Source of the DNA: DATCVR01 sp036566745
Lineage (GTDB): Bacteria; Actinomycetota; Actinomycetes; Jiangellales; Jiangellaceae
Direction of reading: 5' to 3'
DNA length: 14,378 nucleotides
Assembly (NCBI GenBank): GCA_036566745.1
Contig: DATCVR010000238.1
Coordinates: forward strand, 1 to 14,378
Below, in pieces: positions 1 to 8,116 of the stretch. The notes under the pieces were generated by a model. It worked only from the letters and a program-made list of their open reading frames with translations, searched no databases and was not told the origin of the DNA. Numbering within the stretch: position 1 is the stretch's first letter; the number at the start of each line of letters is the position of its first letter. The position numbers and the translations under genes are program-made.

Positions 1-1
1 C

Positions 2-1057
2 CGCAAGGACGCCGCCGCCGTCTTCACCTCCAACCGCTGCAAGGCCAACCCGGTGCTGTGGAGCGAGCGTGCCGTGGTCGACGGCCGGCTCGACGCGGTC
101 GTCCTGAACTCCGGCGGGGCCAACTGCTACAACGGCCCCGAGGGTTTCCAGACCACCCACGCCAGCGCCGAGCTCGTCGCCGAGCTGATCGGCGGGGGCG
201 CCATCGACGTCGCGGTCTGTTCCACCGGCCTGATCGGGCAGCCGCTGGACCGCCCCCTCCTCGAGAAGGGCATCCACGCCGCGGCCGGTGCGCTCTCCGC
301 CCACGGCGGTGCCGCGGCGGCCGAGGCGATCATGACCACCGATACCCACGCCAAGCAGGCGCAGGCCAAGGGCGAGGGCTGGGTCGTGGGCGGCATGGCC
401 AAGGGCGCCGGGATGCTCGCACCCGCGCTGGCCACGATGCTCGTCGTGCTCACGACCGACGCCGTGGTCGACCAGGTCGTGCTCGACCTCGCCCTTCGCT
501 CGGCCACCCGGCGCACCGTCGACCGGCTCGACACCGACGGCTGCATGTCCACGAACGACACCGTCGTCCTCCTGGCCAGCGGCGCCTCCGGGGTCACCGC
601 CGACGAGGCGGCGCTCACCGAGGCGGTCACCGCCGTCTGCGCCGACCTCGCCCAGCAGCTCTGGACCGACGCCGAGGGCGCCCACCACGACATCGCGATC
701 GAGGTGGTCGGCGCCGCGTCCGAGTCCGACGCGATCGAGGTGGGCCGATCCGTGGCGCGGAGCAACCTGTTCAAGGCCGCGGTGTTCGGCAACGACCCGA
801 ACTGGGGCCGGGTGCTCGCGGCCGTCGGCACCACGAAGGCGGCGTTCAGCCCGGACCGGATCGACATCACGATGAACGGCGTCGAGGTCTGCCGGGCCGG
901 TGGGACGCAGGCCGGCGAGCCGTCGTCGGCGGTGGACATGTCCGGCCGCGAGGTCCGGGTGCGCATCGACCTGAACGAGGGTGGGGCCACCGGCACGATC
1001 CTGACCAGCGACCTCACCCACGACTACGTCCACGAGAACTCGGCGTACTCCACATGA
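2..1057 (+). CDS. argJ: Bifunctional ornithine acetyltransferase / N-acetylglutamate synthase, 5' end missing
   Basis: ArgJ moves the acetyl group of N-acetylornithine to glutamate, and in bifunctional forms can also use acetyl-CoA, so it both starts and closes the cyclic arginine pathway in the cytoplasm. The reading frame is open from base 2, so the true start lies upstream. The 351 residues seen fit a family of about 390-405, so roughly 45-50 N-terminal residues are missing. The self-cleavage site is visible in KGAGMLAPALATML. The Thr of ATML (codon 434-436) becomes the N-terminal nucleophile of the beta chain. NSGGANCYNG near the start and FGNDPNWGRVLAA toward the end are further family signatures. 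The C-terminus ends in YVHENSAYST as is typical. The stop codon overlaps the argB start by four bases (ATGA). Whether it is mono- or bifunctional cannot be decided from sequence alone. Confidence 0.97.
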   Translation, partial: RKDAAAVFTSNRCKANPVLWSERAVVDGRLDAVVLNSGGANCYNGPEGFQTTHASAELVAELIGGGAIDVAVCSTGLIGQPLDRPLLEKGIHAAAGALSAHGGAAAAEAIMTTDTHAKQAQAKGEGWVVGGMAKGAGMLAPALATMLVVLTTDAVVDQVVLDLALRSATRRTVDRLDTDGCMSTNDTVVLLASGASGVTADEAALTEAVTAVCADLAQQLWTDAEGAHHDIAIEVVGAASESDAIEVGRSVARSNLFKAAVFGNDPNWGRVLAAVGTTKAAFSPDRIDITMNGVEVCRAGGTQAGEPSSAVDMSGREVRVRIDLNEGGATGTILTSDLTHDYVHENSAYST

Positions 1058-1932
1058 GCGCCCTCGCGAAGGCCGCTGTCCTGATCGAGGCCCTGCCGTG
1101 GCTCGAGCGTTTCCACGGCAAGATCGTCGTGGTCAAGTACGGCGGCAACGCCATGATCGACGACGACCTCAAGCGGGCGTTCGCCGACGACATCGTGTTC
1201 CTGCGGCTGGCCGGGCTCAAGCCGGTGGTCGTTCACGGCGGCGGGCCGCAGATCTCGGCGATGCTCGACCGGCTGGGCATCCACAGCGAGTTCCGCGGCG
1301 GGCTGCGGGTCACCACGCCCGAGGCGATGGACGTCGTCCGGATGGTGCTCGTGGGCCAGGTCGGCCGCGAGCTGGTGGGGCTGGTCAACTCCCACGGCCC
1401 GTTCGCGGTGGGGCTCTCCGGGGAGGACGCCGGGTTGTTCACGGCGGAGCGCCAGAGCGCCGTCGTCGACGGCGAGCTGGTCGACATCGGCCTGGTGGGA
1501 GACGTCGCCGAGGTCAACGCCGACGCCGTGCGCGACCTGATCGACGCCGGCCGGATCCCGGTGGTGTCCTCGGTCGCCCCCGACGCCGACGGAGTCGTCC
1601 ACAACGTCAACGCCGACACCGCCGCGGCGGCCCTGGCGGTCGAGCTCGGCGCCGAGAAGCTCGTCGTGCTCACCGACGTCGAGGGGCTGTACCGCGACTG
1701 GCCCGCCACCGATCAGCTCCTACCGGAGCTCACCGTCGCCGAGCTGGAGGCGCTGCTGCCGAGCCTCGCGTCCGGCATGGTGCCGAAGATGCAGGCCTGC
1801 CTGCGGGCGGTGCGCGGGGGAGTGCCCGAGGCCACGGTCATCGACGGCCGGGTGTCCAACTCGCTCCTGCTCGAGGTCTTCACCGACGAAGGCGTCGGGA
1901 CGATGGTGGTACCGGGGACGGTGACGGCATGA
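1054..1932 (+). CDS. argB: Acetylglutamate kinase
   Basis: ArgB phosphorylates N-acetylglutamate with ATP, the second step of arginine synthesis. The 292-residue product has the amino acid kinase fold. KYGGNAM carries the phosphate-binding Lys near residue 28, HGGGPQIS (about 61-68) is the glycine-rich loop, NVNADTAA (184-191) binds substrate, and GMVPKMQA (about 241-248) lies in the ATP site. An N-terminal helix of about 20 residues precedes the kinase core. In this family that helix goes with hexameric, arginine-inhibited enzymes, as expected where ArgJ recycles acetyl groups. Feedback inhibition is therefore inferred from the family. The ATG overlaps the argJ stop by four bases, and its own stop overlaps the argD ATG in the same way. 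No strong Shine-Dalgarno sequence precedes the ATG, which suggests coupling to argJ translation. Confidence 0.97.
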   Translation: MSALAKAAVLIEALPWLERFHGKIVVVKYGGNAMIDDDLKRAFADDIVFLRLAGLKPVVVHGGGPQISAMLDRLGIHSEFRGGLRVTTPEAMDVVRMVLVGQVGRELVGLVNSHGPFAVGLSGEDAGLFTAERQSAVVDGELVDIGLVGDVAEVNADAVRDLIDAGRIPVVSSVAPDADGVVHNVNADTAAAALAVELGAEKLVVLTDVEGLYRDWPATDQLLPELTVAELEALLPSLASGMVPKMQACLRAVRGGVPEATVIDGRVSNSLLLEVFTDEGVGTMVVPGTVTA

Positions 1933-3200
1933 CCGACCAACTCGACGCACTCACCGGGCTCGACCTCCACGCGGGCAACTCCGCCGCCTGGACGGCACGC
2001 TACGGCGACGCCCTGATGAACACCTTCGGCGCTCCTCAGCGGGTGCTCGTCCGAGGCGAGGGCTGCTACGTGTGGGACGCCGACGGCCGGCGTTACCTCG
2101 ACCTCCTCGCGGGGCTGGCGGTCAACTCCCTCGGCCACGCTCACCCGTTGCTCGTCGCCACGGTCACTGCGCAGCTGGCGACGCTGGGGCACGTCTCCAA
2201 CTTCTTCGCCTCGCAGCCGCAGATCGCGCTGGCCGAGCGGCTGCTCGCGCTGATCGGCCGAGACACGCATCCCAGTCGAGGCCGCAACGCAGCCGGCGAC
2301 GACGCGCGGGCCGGACGGGTGTTCTTCACCAACTCCGGCACCGAGGCCAACGAGGCCGCGTTCAAGATCGCGCGGCGCACCGGCCGGCCGAAGATCGTGG
2401 CAGCCGCTGGTGGATTCCACGGCCGGACGATGGGGGCGCTCGCCCTCACCGGAAAGCCGTCGATCCGTGAACCCTTCGAGCCGCTGCCCGCCGGGGTGGT
2501 CCATGTGCCGTACGGCGATGCCGACGCTCTCGCCGCGGCGGTCGACGCCGACACCGCGGCCGTCGTGCTCGAGCCGATCCAGGGCGAGGCCGGGGTGCTG
2601 CCCGCCCCCGACGGTTACCTGGCCGCGGCCCGCGAGCTCACCACGGCCCATGGCGCGTTGCTCGTGATCGACGAGATCCAGACCGGCGTCGGGCGCACTG
2701 GCGACTGGTTCGGCTTCCGGGCCGCGGGCATCACCCCCGACGTCGTGACGCTGGCCAAGGGCCTGGCCGGAGGGATCCCGATCGGGGCGTGCATCGGACT
2801 GGGCGCCGCGGCCGACCTGCTCGGGCCGGGCTCGCACGGCACGACGTTCGGAGGCAATCCGGTCGCGGCCGCCGCCGGGCTCGCCGTCCTGCACGCGATC
2901 GAGCGGGACGCGCTGCTGGCCAACGTCCGCGAGGTCGGCGCCGCCCTGACCGCGGGCGTGCTCGCCCTTGGTCACCCGCTGGTGGCGGGCGTGCGCGGGC
3001 GTGGGCTGTTGCTGGGCATCGCCCTGACCGAGCCGGTGGCTCCCGCGGTCGCCTCCGCCGCCCTCGACGCCGGGTTCATCGTCAACGCCGTGGCTCCCAC
3101 CACCGTCCGGCTCGCCCCGCCGCTGACCCTGACCGTCGCGCAGGCCGAGGAGTTCCTCACCGCCCTGCCGACCGTCCTCGACGCCGTGGAGGTCTCGTGA
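1929..3200 (+). CDS. argD: Acetylornithine aminotransferase
   Basis: ArgD is a PLP-dependent class III aminotransferase that makes N-acetylornithine from N-acetylglutamate semialdehyde and glutamate. Many members also act in lysine synthesis as succinyldiaminopimelate aminotransferase. The product has 423 residues. FFTNSGTEANEAAFK holds the cofactor phosphate-binding segment, DEIQTGVGRTG carries the Asp that contacts the pyridine ring, and TLAKGLAGG carries the Schiff-base lysine, K277. Residues about 112-128 (from DTHPSRG to just before GRVFFTNSG) look like a hydrophilic insertion that shorter family members lack. The ATG overlaps the argB stop by four bases and has GGGGA (1914-1918) 10 bases upstream. 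The stop overlaps the argF GTG. argC, which makes its substrate, would be expected upstream of argJ, outside the window. Confidence 0.96.
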   Translation: MTDQLDALTGLDLHAGNSAAWTARYGDALMNTFGAPQRVLVRGEGCYVWDADGRRYLDLLAGLAVNSLGHAHPLLVATVTAQLATLGHVSNFFASQPQIALAERLLALIGRDTHPSRGRNAAGDDARAGRVFFTNSGTEANEAAFKIARRTGRPKIVAAAGGFHGRTMGALALTGKPSIREPFEPLPAGVVHVPYGDADALAAAVDADTAAVVLEPIQGEAGVLPAPDGYLAAARELTTAHGALLVIDEIQTGVGRTGDWFGFRAAGITPDVVTLAKGLAGGIPIGACIGLGAAADLLGPGSHGTTFGGNPVAAAAGLAVLHAIERDALLANVREVGAALTAGVLALGHPLVAGVRGRGLLLGIALTEPVAPAVASAALDAGFIVNAVAPTTVRLAPPLTLTVAQAEEFLTALPTVLDAVEVS

Positions 3201-4129
3201 GCGTGCGCCACTTCCTGACCGACGACGACCTCGCGCCGGCCGAGCTGGCCGAGGTGCTCGACCTGGCCGACGAGTTCAAGGTGGACCGGTTCGCGCGCCG
3301 TCCGCTCGACGGCCCGCGGGCGGTCGCGGTGATCTTCGACAAGCACTCCACCCGCACCCGCGTGTCCTTCGCCGTGGGCATCGCCGAGCTGGGCGGATAC
3401 CCTCTGGTCATCGACGCGCAGACGTCCCAGCTGGGTCGCGGGGAGCCGATCGAGGACACTGCCCGGGTGCTCGACCGGCAGTGTGCGGCGATCGTGTGGC
3501 GGACGTTCGACCAGTCGCGACTGGAACGGATGGCGGCGGCCGCGCACGTGCCCGTCGTCAACGCCCTCACGGACACCTACCACCCGTGTCAGCTGCTGGC
3601 CGACCTCCAGGCCGTCCGCGAGCACAAGGGCGCGCTGGCCGGCCTCACCCTCACCTACGCGGGCGACGGCGCCAACAACATGGCCCACTCGTACCTGCTG
3701 GCCGGGGCCGCCGCGGGCATGCATGTTCGGGTGGCCTCGCCCCAGGCCTACGCACCCGACGACGCGATCCTCGCCAGGGCGGCGTCGATCGCGGCCACGA
3801 CGGGTGGATCGGTCGCGCACGTCACCGATCCGCACGACGGCTTCCGCGGCGCCGACGTCCTCGCCACGGACACCTGGGTCTCGATGGGGCAGGAGGACGA
3901 GGCGGAGCAGCGGGAGGCGCCGTTCGTCCCGTTCGCGCTCACCTCCGATGCGCTGGCCGTGGCGGCGCCCGAGGCCGTCGTCCTGCACTGCCTCCCGGCG
4001 TATCGCGGCAAGGAGATCGCGGCCGAGGTCATCGACGGCCCGGCCAGCATCGTCTGGGACGAGGCCGAGAACCGCCTCCACGCCCAGAAGGCGCTACTCA
4101 CCTGGCTGCTCGAGCGGAGCGCACCATGA
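3197..4129 (+). CDS. argF: Ornithine carbamoyltransferase
   Basis: ArgF joins carbamoyl phosphate to ornithine to give citrulline. The 310-residue length is normal for anabolic trimers. STRTR (51-55) binds carbamoyl phosphate, HPCQ (129-132) contributes to the active site, DTWVSMG (225-231) is the ornithine loop, and HCLP (264-267) carries the ornithine-binding cysteine. The C-terminal part of that loop reads AYRGKEI where many homologues have AHRGEEI, a mild substitution. The chosen GTG overlaps the argD stop (GTGA) and has a GGAGG Shine-Dalgarno at 3188-3192, four bases upstream. Starting there gives the expected family N-terminus (VRHFLTDDDL). The gene ends in an ATGA overlap with argR. 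Position in the biosynthetic operon argues against a catabolic arginine deiminase role. Confidence 0.97.
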   Translation: MSVRHFLTDDDLAPAELAEVLDLADEFKVDRFARRPLDGPRAVAVIFDKHSTRTRVSFAVGIAELGGYPLVIDAQTSQLGRGEPIEDTARVLDRQCAAIVWRTFDQSRLERMAAAAHVPVVNALTDTYHPCQLLADLQAVREHKGALAGLTLTYAGDGANNMAHSYLLAGAAAGMHVRVASPQAYAPDDAILARAASIAATTGGSVAHVTDPHDGFRGADVLATDTWVSMGQEDEAEQREAPFVPFALTSDALAVAAPEAVVLHCLPAYRGKEIAAEVIDGPASIVWDEAENRLHAQKALLTWLLERSAP

Positions 4130-4677
4130 CACAGAACTCCACCCCTGCGGCCATCGCCACCACCCGCACCGCCCGGCACCAGCGGATCGCGGAGATCCTG
4201 GGCCACTCCGCGGTGCGGTCGCAGACCGAACTGGCCGGGCTGCTCGCCGCGGACGGTATCGAGGTCACCCAAGGCACGCTCTCCCGCGACCTCGACGAGC
4301 TCAGCGCGGTGAAGGTGCGCGGAGCCGGCGGCGGCCTGGTGTACGCGCTGCCGGGAGAGGGCGGGGACCGTACCCCTCGGGCCGGGGAGAAGGCGGTCAT
4401 CGACGCCCGGCTGGTGCGGGTGTGCGAGGAGATCCTCGTCTCCGCCCGCGCCTCGGCGAACCTCGTCGTGCTCCGAACCCCACCGGGGGCCGCGCAGTAT
4501 CTCGCGTCCGCGATCGATCATGCGGCTCATGCGTCGATCCTCGGCACCATCGCCGGTGACGACACGGTCCTCGTCATCACCACTGATCCGAGCGGCGGCG
4601 ACGCCGTCGCGGCCTGGTTTCTCAGCCTGGCCGAGAACACCGTCAACAGCTTCGAGGAGAAGGGCGTAGAAGCGTGA
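4126..4677 (+). CDS. argR: Arginine repressor
   Basis: ArgR is the arginine-sensing regulator, acting as a hexamer on ARG-box operators upstream of arginine genes. The 183-residue product starts with about 15 poorly conserved residues. A winged helix-turn-helix follows (about 17-75), with the recognition segment TQGTLSRDLDEL. The C-terminal oligomerisation and arginine-binding domain contains GTIAGDDTVLV (140-150), whose acidic pair (D145, D146) contacts arginine in known structures. The ATG overlaps the argF stop by four bases and has GGAG at 4116-4119. The gene sits mid-operon, the usual actinobacterial order, so its level should follow that of the enzymes. The operon's main operator is probably upstream of argC or argJ, outside this window, and no ARG box was identified here. 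Confidence 0.96.
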   Translation: MTQNSTPAAIATTRTARHQRIAEILGHSAVRSQTELAGLLAADGIEVTQGTLSRDLDELSAVKVRGAGGGLVYALPGEGGDRTPRAGEKAVIDARLVRVCEEILVSARASANLVVLRTPPGAAQYLASAIDHAAHASILGTIAGDDTVLVITTDPSGGDAVAAWFLSLAENTVNSFEEKGVEA

Positions 4678-6101
4678 GCAAAGTTCTGACTTCCCTGCCC
4701 AAGGGGGAGCATGTCGGCATCGCCTTCTCGGGCGGGCTCGACACATCCGTCGCGGTGGCGTGGATGCGTTCGAAGGGTGCCATCCCGTGCGCCTACACCG
4801 CCGACATCGGCCAGTACGACGAGTCCGACGTCTCAGGCGTGCCGGAGCGTGCCCTCGAGTACGGGGCCGAGATCGCGCGTGCTGTCGACTGCCGGCGTGA
4901 GCTGGTCGAGGAGGGCCTGGCCGCGTTGGCCTGCGGTGCGTTCCACATCCGCTCCGCCGGCCGTGCCTACTTCAACACCACGCCGCTGGGTCGGGCCGTG
5001 ACCGGGACGATGCTCGTGCGCGCGATGCACGAGGACGGCGTCGACATCTGGGGCGACGGCTCGACCTTCAAGGGCAACGACATCGAGCGCTTCTACCGCT
5101 ACGGCCTCATGGCCAACCCGGTGCTGCGCATCTACAAGCCGTGGCTGGACGCCGAGTTCGTCGCCGAGCTCGGCGGCCGGGACGAGATGAGCCAGTGGCT
5201 CATCGAGCAGGGACTGCCGTACCGCGACTCGAAGGAGAAGGCGTACTCCACCGACGCCAACATCTGGGGCGCCACCCACGAGGCCAAGACGCTGGAGCAC
5301 CTGGCGGTCTCCCTGGAGACCGTCGAGCCGATCATGGGCGTGCGGTTCTGGGACCCGGAGGTGGAGATCGAAGCCGAGGACGTCACGATCGCCTTCGAGG
5401 CCGGGCGGCCGGTCGCCGTCGACGGCGTCGGCTACGACGACCCGGTGGCGCTGGTGCAGCAAGCCAACGCGATCGGCGGCCGGCACGGGCTCGGCATGTC
5501 GGACCAGATCGAGAACCGCATCATCGAGGCCAAGTCGCGTGGCATCTACGAGGCCCCGGGCATGGCGCTGCTCTGGATCGCCTACGAGCGGCTGCTCAAC
5601 GCGATCCACAACGAGGACACGATCGAGACCTACCACGCCGACGGCCGTCGGCTCGGGCGGCTGCTCTACGAGGGCCGCTGGTTCGACCCGCAGGCGTTCA
5701 TGCTGCGCGAGCCCGTCCAGCGCTGGGTCGCCTCGCTCGTCACCGGCGAGGTCACGCTGCGGCTGCGGCGCGGCGAGGACTACTCGGTCCTCGACACCAG
5801 CGGACCCGGTCTCTCCTACCACCCGGCCAAGCTCTCGATGGAGCGCACCGAGAACGCCGCGTTCGGTCCGATCGACCGCATCGGACAGCTCACGATGCGC
5901 AACCTCGACATCGCCGACTCGCGCGCCAAGCTCGAGCAGTACGCCGCCCAGACCGAGATCCTCCTCGGCCACAGCGCGCTCTTCGGCGAGCTCGACCTGC
6001 CGGCCGGCGGAGACGCGGAGAAGATCGCCCTCAACCCGGGGGTCACCGGCGGCGAGGAAACCGCGCTGGACGAGGCCGCCTTGGAGTCCGGCGTTGACTG
6101 A
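4674..6101 (+). CDS. argG: Argininosuccinate synthase, long E. coli-like form
   Basis: ArgG condenses citrulline and aspartate with ATP to give argininosuccinate. The N-terminal PP-loop AFSGGLDTS (about residues 17-25) binds ATP. The 475-residue protein follows the E. coli ArgG pattern throughout: KGEHVGIAFSGG, GRAYFNTTPLGRAVTGTML, IWGDGSTFKGNDIERFYRYG, KAYSTDANIWGATHEAK, GGRHGLGMSDQIENRIIE and DRIGQLTMRNLDI. That is the longer subfamily, not the roughly 400-residue form known from Mycobacterium or Streptomyces. The C-terminus runs about 25 residues past the E. coli protein with an acidic tail. The GTG overlaps the argR stop and has GAGGAGAAGG at 4654-4663. Identification is firm; only the evolutionary origin of the subfamily in this operon is open. 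Confidence 0.97.
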   Translation: MSKVLTSLPKGEHVGIAFSGGLDTSVAVAWMRSKGAIPCAYTADIGQYDESDVSGVPERALEYGAEIARAVDCRRELVEEGLAALACGAFHIRSAGRAYFNTTPLGRAVTGTMLVRAMHEDGVDIWGDGSTFKGNDIERFYRYGLMANPVLRIYKPWLDAEFVAELGGRDEMSQWLIEQGLPYRDSKEKAYSTDANIWGATHEAKTLEHLAVSLETVEPIMGVRFWDPEVEIEAEDVTIAFEAGRPVAVDGVGYDDPVALVQQANAIGGRHGLGMSDQIENRIIEAKSRGIYEAPGMALLWIAYERLLNAIHNEDTIETYHADGRRLGRLLYEGRWFDPQAFMLREPVQRWVASLVTGEVTLRLRRGEDYSVLDTSGPGLSYHPAKLSMERTENAAFGPIDRIGQLTMRNLDIADSRAKLEQYAAQTEILLGHSALFGELDLPAGGDAEKIALNPGVTGGEETALDEAALESGVD

Positions 6102-6111
6102 GCCACGTGAC

Positions 6112-7527
6112 ATGACGACGAGACAGGGCGCAGGGCTGTGGGGCGGGCGGTTCGCGGGCGGACCTTCCGACGCTCTTGCCGCCCTGTCGAAGAGCACGCA
6201 CTTCGACTGGCGCCTCGCCGCCTACGACATCGCCGGCTCGCGGGCCCACGCCCGGGCGCTCGAACGCGCCGGCCTGCTCACCCCCGACGAGCTGACCGGA
6301 ATGCTGGACGGCCTCGACGGTCTCGCGGACGACGTGGCGGCCGGCCGGTTCCTCCCGGCCGCCACCGACGAGGACGTCCACTCGGCGCTCGAGCGGGGGC
6401 TGATCGAGCGGGTGGGCCCCGAGGTGGGCGGAAAGCTGCGTGCCGGGCGTTCCCGCAACGACCAGATCGCGACGCTGTTCCGGATGTACCTGCGTGACGC
6501 CTCCCGAGCGGTGGCCGCGCAGGTGCTCGACCTCGTCGACGCCCTGGCCGGCCACGCCGACACGCACCTCGGCGTGGCCATGCCCGGCCGCACCCACCTC
6601 CAGCACGCGCAGCCGGTGCTGCTCTCGCATCATCTGCTGGCCCACGCCTGGGCCCTGCTGCGCGACGTCGACCGGCTGCGCGACTGGGACCGGCGCACCG
6701 ACGTCTCGCCGTACGGCTCCGGCGCGCTCGCAGGATCCTCGCTCGGCCTCGACCCGGAGTTCGTCGCGTCCGAGCTTGGGTTCGCGACGTCGGTGGAGAA
6801 CTCCATCGACGGCACCGCCGCGCGCGACTTCGCGGCCGAGGCGGCTTTCGTCCTGGCGATGGTCGGTGTCGACGTGTCCCGCCTGGCCGAGGAGGTCATC
6901 CTGTGGGCGACGAAGGAGTTCTCGTTCGTCACCCTCGACGACGCCTGGGCCACCGGGTCGTCGATCATGCCGCAGAAGAAGAACCCCGACGTCGCCGAGC
7001 TGGCGCGGGGCAAGGCCGGGCGGCTGGTGGGCAACCTGGCCGGGCTGATGACGACGCTGAAGGCGCTGCCGCTGGCCTACAACCGCGACCTCCAGGAGGA
7101 CAAGGAGCCGGTCTTCGACTCGATCGACACCCTGCTCGTCCTGTTGCCGGCGTTCACCGGCATGACGGCCACGCTCCGCTTCGACACCGCCCGGCTGGAG
7201 GAGCTGGCACCCCAGGGATTCTCGCTGGCCACCGACGTCGCCGAATGGCTGGTCCGCGAGGGCGTGCCGTTCCGCGAGGCGCACGAGGTGGCCGGCGCCT
7301 GCGTCCAGGCCTGTGAGAAGCGCGGCATCGAGCTGTGGGATCTCTCCGACGACGACCTCGCCGCGATCTCGCCGCACCTGAGCCCGGCGGTGCGTAACGT
7401 CCTGTCGGTGCCGGGCGCGCTGGCCTCGCGCTCCGGCAAGGGCGGCACCGCGCCGGATCGGGTCCGCGAACAGCTGGCCGCCGTGCGCTCGGCGGCCGCC
7501 GAGGGGCGAGCGTGGGCGTCGGCCTGA
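6112..7527 (+). CDS. argH: Argininosuccinate lyase
   Basis: ArgH splits argininosuccinate into arginine and fumarate, the last pathway step. It is a homotetramer of the fumarase/aspartase superfamily. The 471-residue product opens with LWGGRFAGGPSDALAALSKS, then RAGRSRNDQ, PGRTHLQHAQP and the catalytic mobile loop GSSIMPQKKNPD (S284 to D293). All are intact and close to mycobacterial ArgH. The start is uncertain. The ATG chosen here lies 10 bases after argG with no clear Shine-Dalgarno. An in-frame TTG at 6094 overlaps the argG stop and has GGAG at 6083-6086, seven bases away. That TTG would add six residues (LTEPRD) and extend the overlap chain seen in the rest of the operon. No strong terminator follows, only a short GC hairpin near 7553-7566. 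Confidence 0.97.
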   Translation: MTTRQGAGLWGGRFAGGPSDALAALSKSTHFDWRLAAYDIAGSRAHARALERAGLLTPDELTGMLDGLDGLADDVAAGRFLPAATDEDVHSALERGLIERVGPEVGGKLRAGRSRNDQIATLFRMYLRDASRAVAAQVLDLVDALAGHADTHLGVAMPGRTHLQHAQPVLLSHHLLAHAWALLRDVDRLRDWDRRTDVSPYGSGALAGSSLGLDPEFVASELGFATSVENSIDGTAARDFAAEAAFVLAMVGVDVSRLAEEVILWATKEFSFVTLDDAWATGSSIMPQKKNPDVAELARGKAGRLVGNLAGLMTTLKALPLAYNRDLQEDKEPVFDSIDTLLVLLPAFTGMTATLRFDTARLEELAPQGFSLATDVAEWLVREGVPFREAHEVAGACVQACEKRGIELWDLSDDDLAAISPHLSPAVRNVLSVPGALASRSGKGGTAPDRVREQLAAVRSAAAEGRAWASA

Positions 7528-7605
7528 GCCGAGCCGCGACCCGAGCGGGAGCGGTGGTGCGGGCCACTGTCCGGTACAGCCTGCAGCCGTGATCGAGACG
7601 CCGCT

Positions 7606-7611
7606 TATGCT
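7606..7611 (+). promoter_or_regulatory. Possible -10 element (TATGCT) for a leaderless DUF402/mpg transcript
   Basis: TATGCT fits the actinobacterial -10 pattern TANNNT. Seven bases separate it from the in-frame GTG at 7619, the distance expected if transcription starts on that G and the mRNA is leaderless. No convincing -35 box is seen. This is inference from spacing. Confidence 0.35.
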
Positions 7612-7618
7612 CCAACCC

Positions 7619-8116
7619 GTGCCAGACACGCGCGTGGTGTACCGGAAATACGACGGCGGCCTCCACTGGAACTTCCCCGGATGGCTGCTCGGCGAGGACG
7701 AACACGGCCGGTGGGTCGGGTGTGCGCCGGACACCACGGCCCACCGCGGAGCCGAAGTGGCGGCGGTGTGGGACGTGGCGTCCGTGCTGCTGTTCCCGCG
7801 GGACGCGTGGTGGACCGCGTCGTTCAACGCCGAGCCGCACAAGACGGCGATCTACTGCGACATCTCCTCGGTGCCGGAGTGGCGAGACGGGATGGTGACG
7901 ATGATCGACCTCGACCTCGACGTGATCCGCCGTCGCGACGGCACGGTGTTCGTCGACGACGAGGACGAGTTCGCCGAGCACCAGGTGCGCTACGCCTACC
8001 CGCCGGACGTCGTCGCTGGGGCCGAGCGGTCGGCGGCCTGGCTGCTCGATGCCGTCACCCAGCGATCCGGGCCGTTCGGCGGCGCGCACGAGTCGTGGCT
8101 GGCCCAGGTGCGGTGA
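7619..8116 (+). CDS. DUF402 family protein, FomD/nucleotide phosphatase-like
   Basis: DUF402 proteins are small barrels. Studied members hydrolyse nucleoside di- or triphosphates, or the cytidylylated intermediate of fosfomycin synthesis in the case of FomD, with divalent metals. This 165-residue protein shows the family layout: VYRKYDGGLHWNFPGWLLGE at the start, LLFPRDAWWTASF in the middle, YCDISS, then IDLDLDVIRRRDG followed by VDDEDEFAEH and YAYPPDVV. The acidic DLDLDV and DEDEF segments are the likely metal and phosphate site. The substrate cannot be predicted. In-frame alternatives are GTG 7589 and ATG 7607, which lack a good Shine-Dalgarno. 7619 was chosen from the -10-like TATGCT just upstream and because conserved sequence begins right after it. 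The stop overlaps the mpg GTG, so the two are probably cotranscribed. Confidence 0.85.
   Translation: MPDTRVVYRKYDGGLHWNFPGWLLGEDEHGRWVGCAPDTTAHRGAEVAAVWDVASVLLFPRDAWWTASFNAEPHKTAIYCDISSVPEWRDGMVTMIDLDLDVIRRRDGTVFVDDEDEFAEHQVRYAYPPDVVAGAERSAAWLLDAVTQRSGPFGGAHESWLAQVR

Noticed and set aside
127..1017. Long minus-strand ORF opposite argJ, and similar ones opposite argD (1713-2975), argG (4833-6197), argH (6043-7842) and the LLM gene (9417-11006)
   Set aside because: High-GC DNA leaves antisense frames open. The translations are low-complexity Arg/Ala/Ser/Pro-rich, match no family pattern, and the sense strand has firm genes.
58..1932. Plus-strand upstream extension of the argB frame through argJ, and similar in-frame extensions of argD, argF, argR and argH
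   Set aside because: The extensions are shadows of the preceding gene in another frame. Conserved N-termini and 4-base overlaps mark the real starts.
7551..7575. Terminator after argH
   Set aside because: Only a 4-bp GTGG/CCAC stem with a 6-base loop can be drawn, too weak to support a call.
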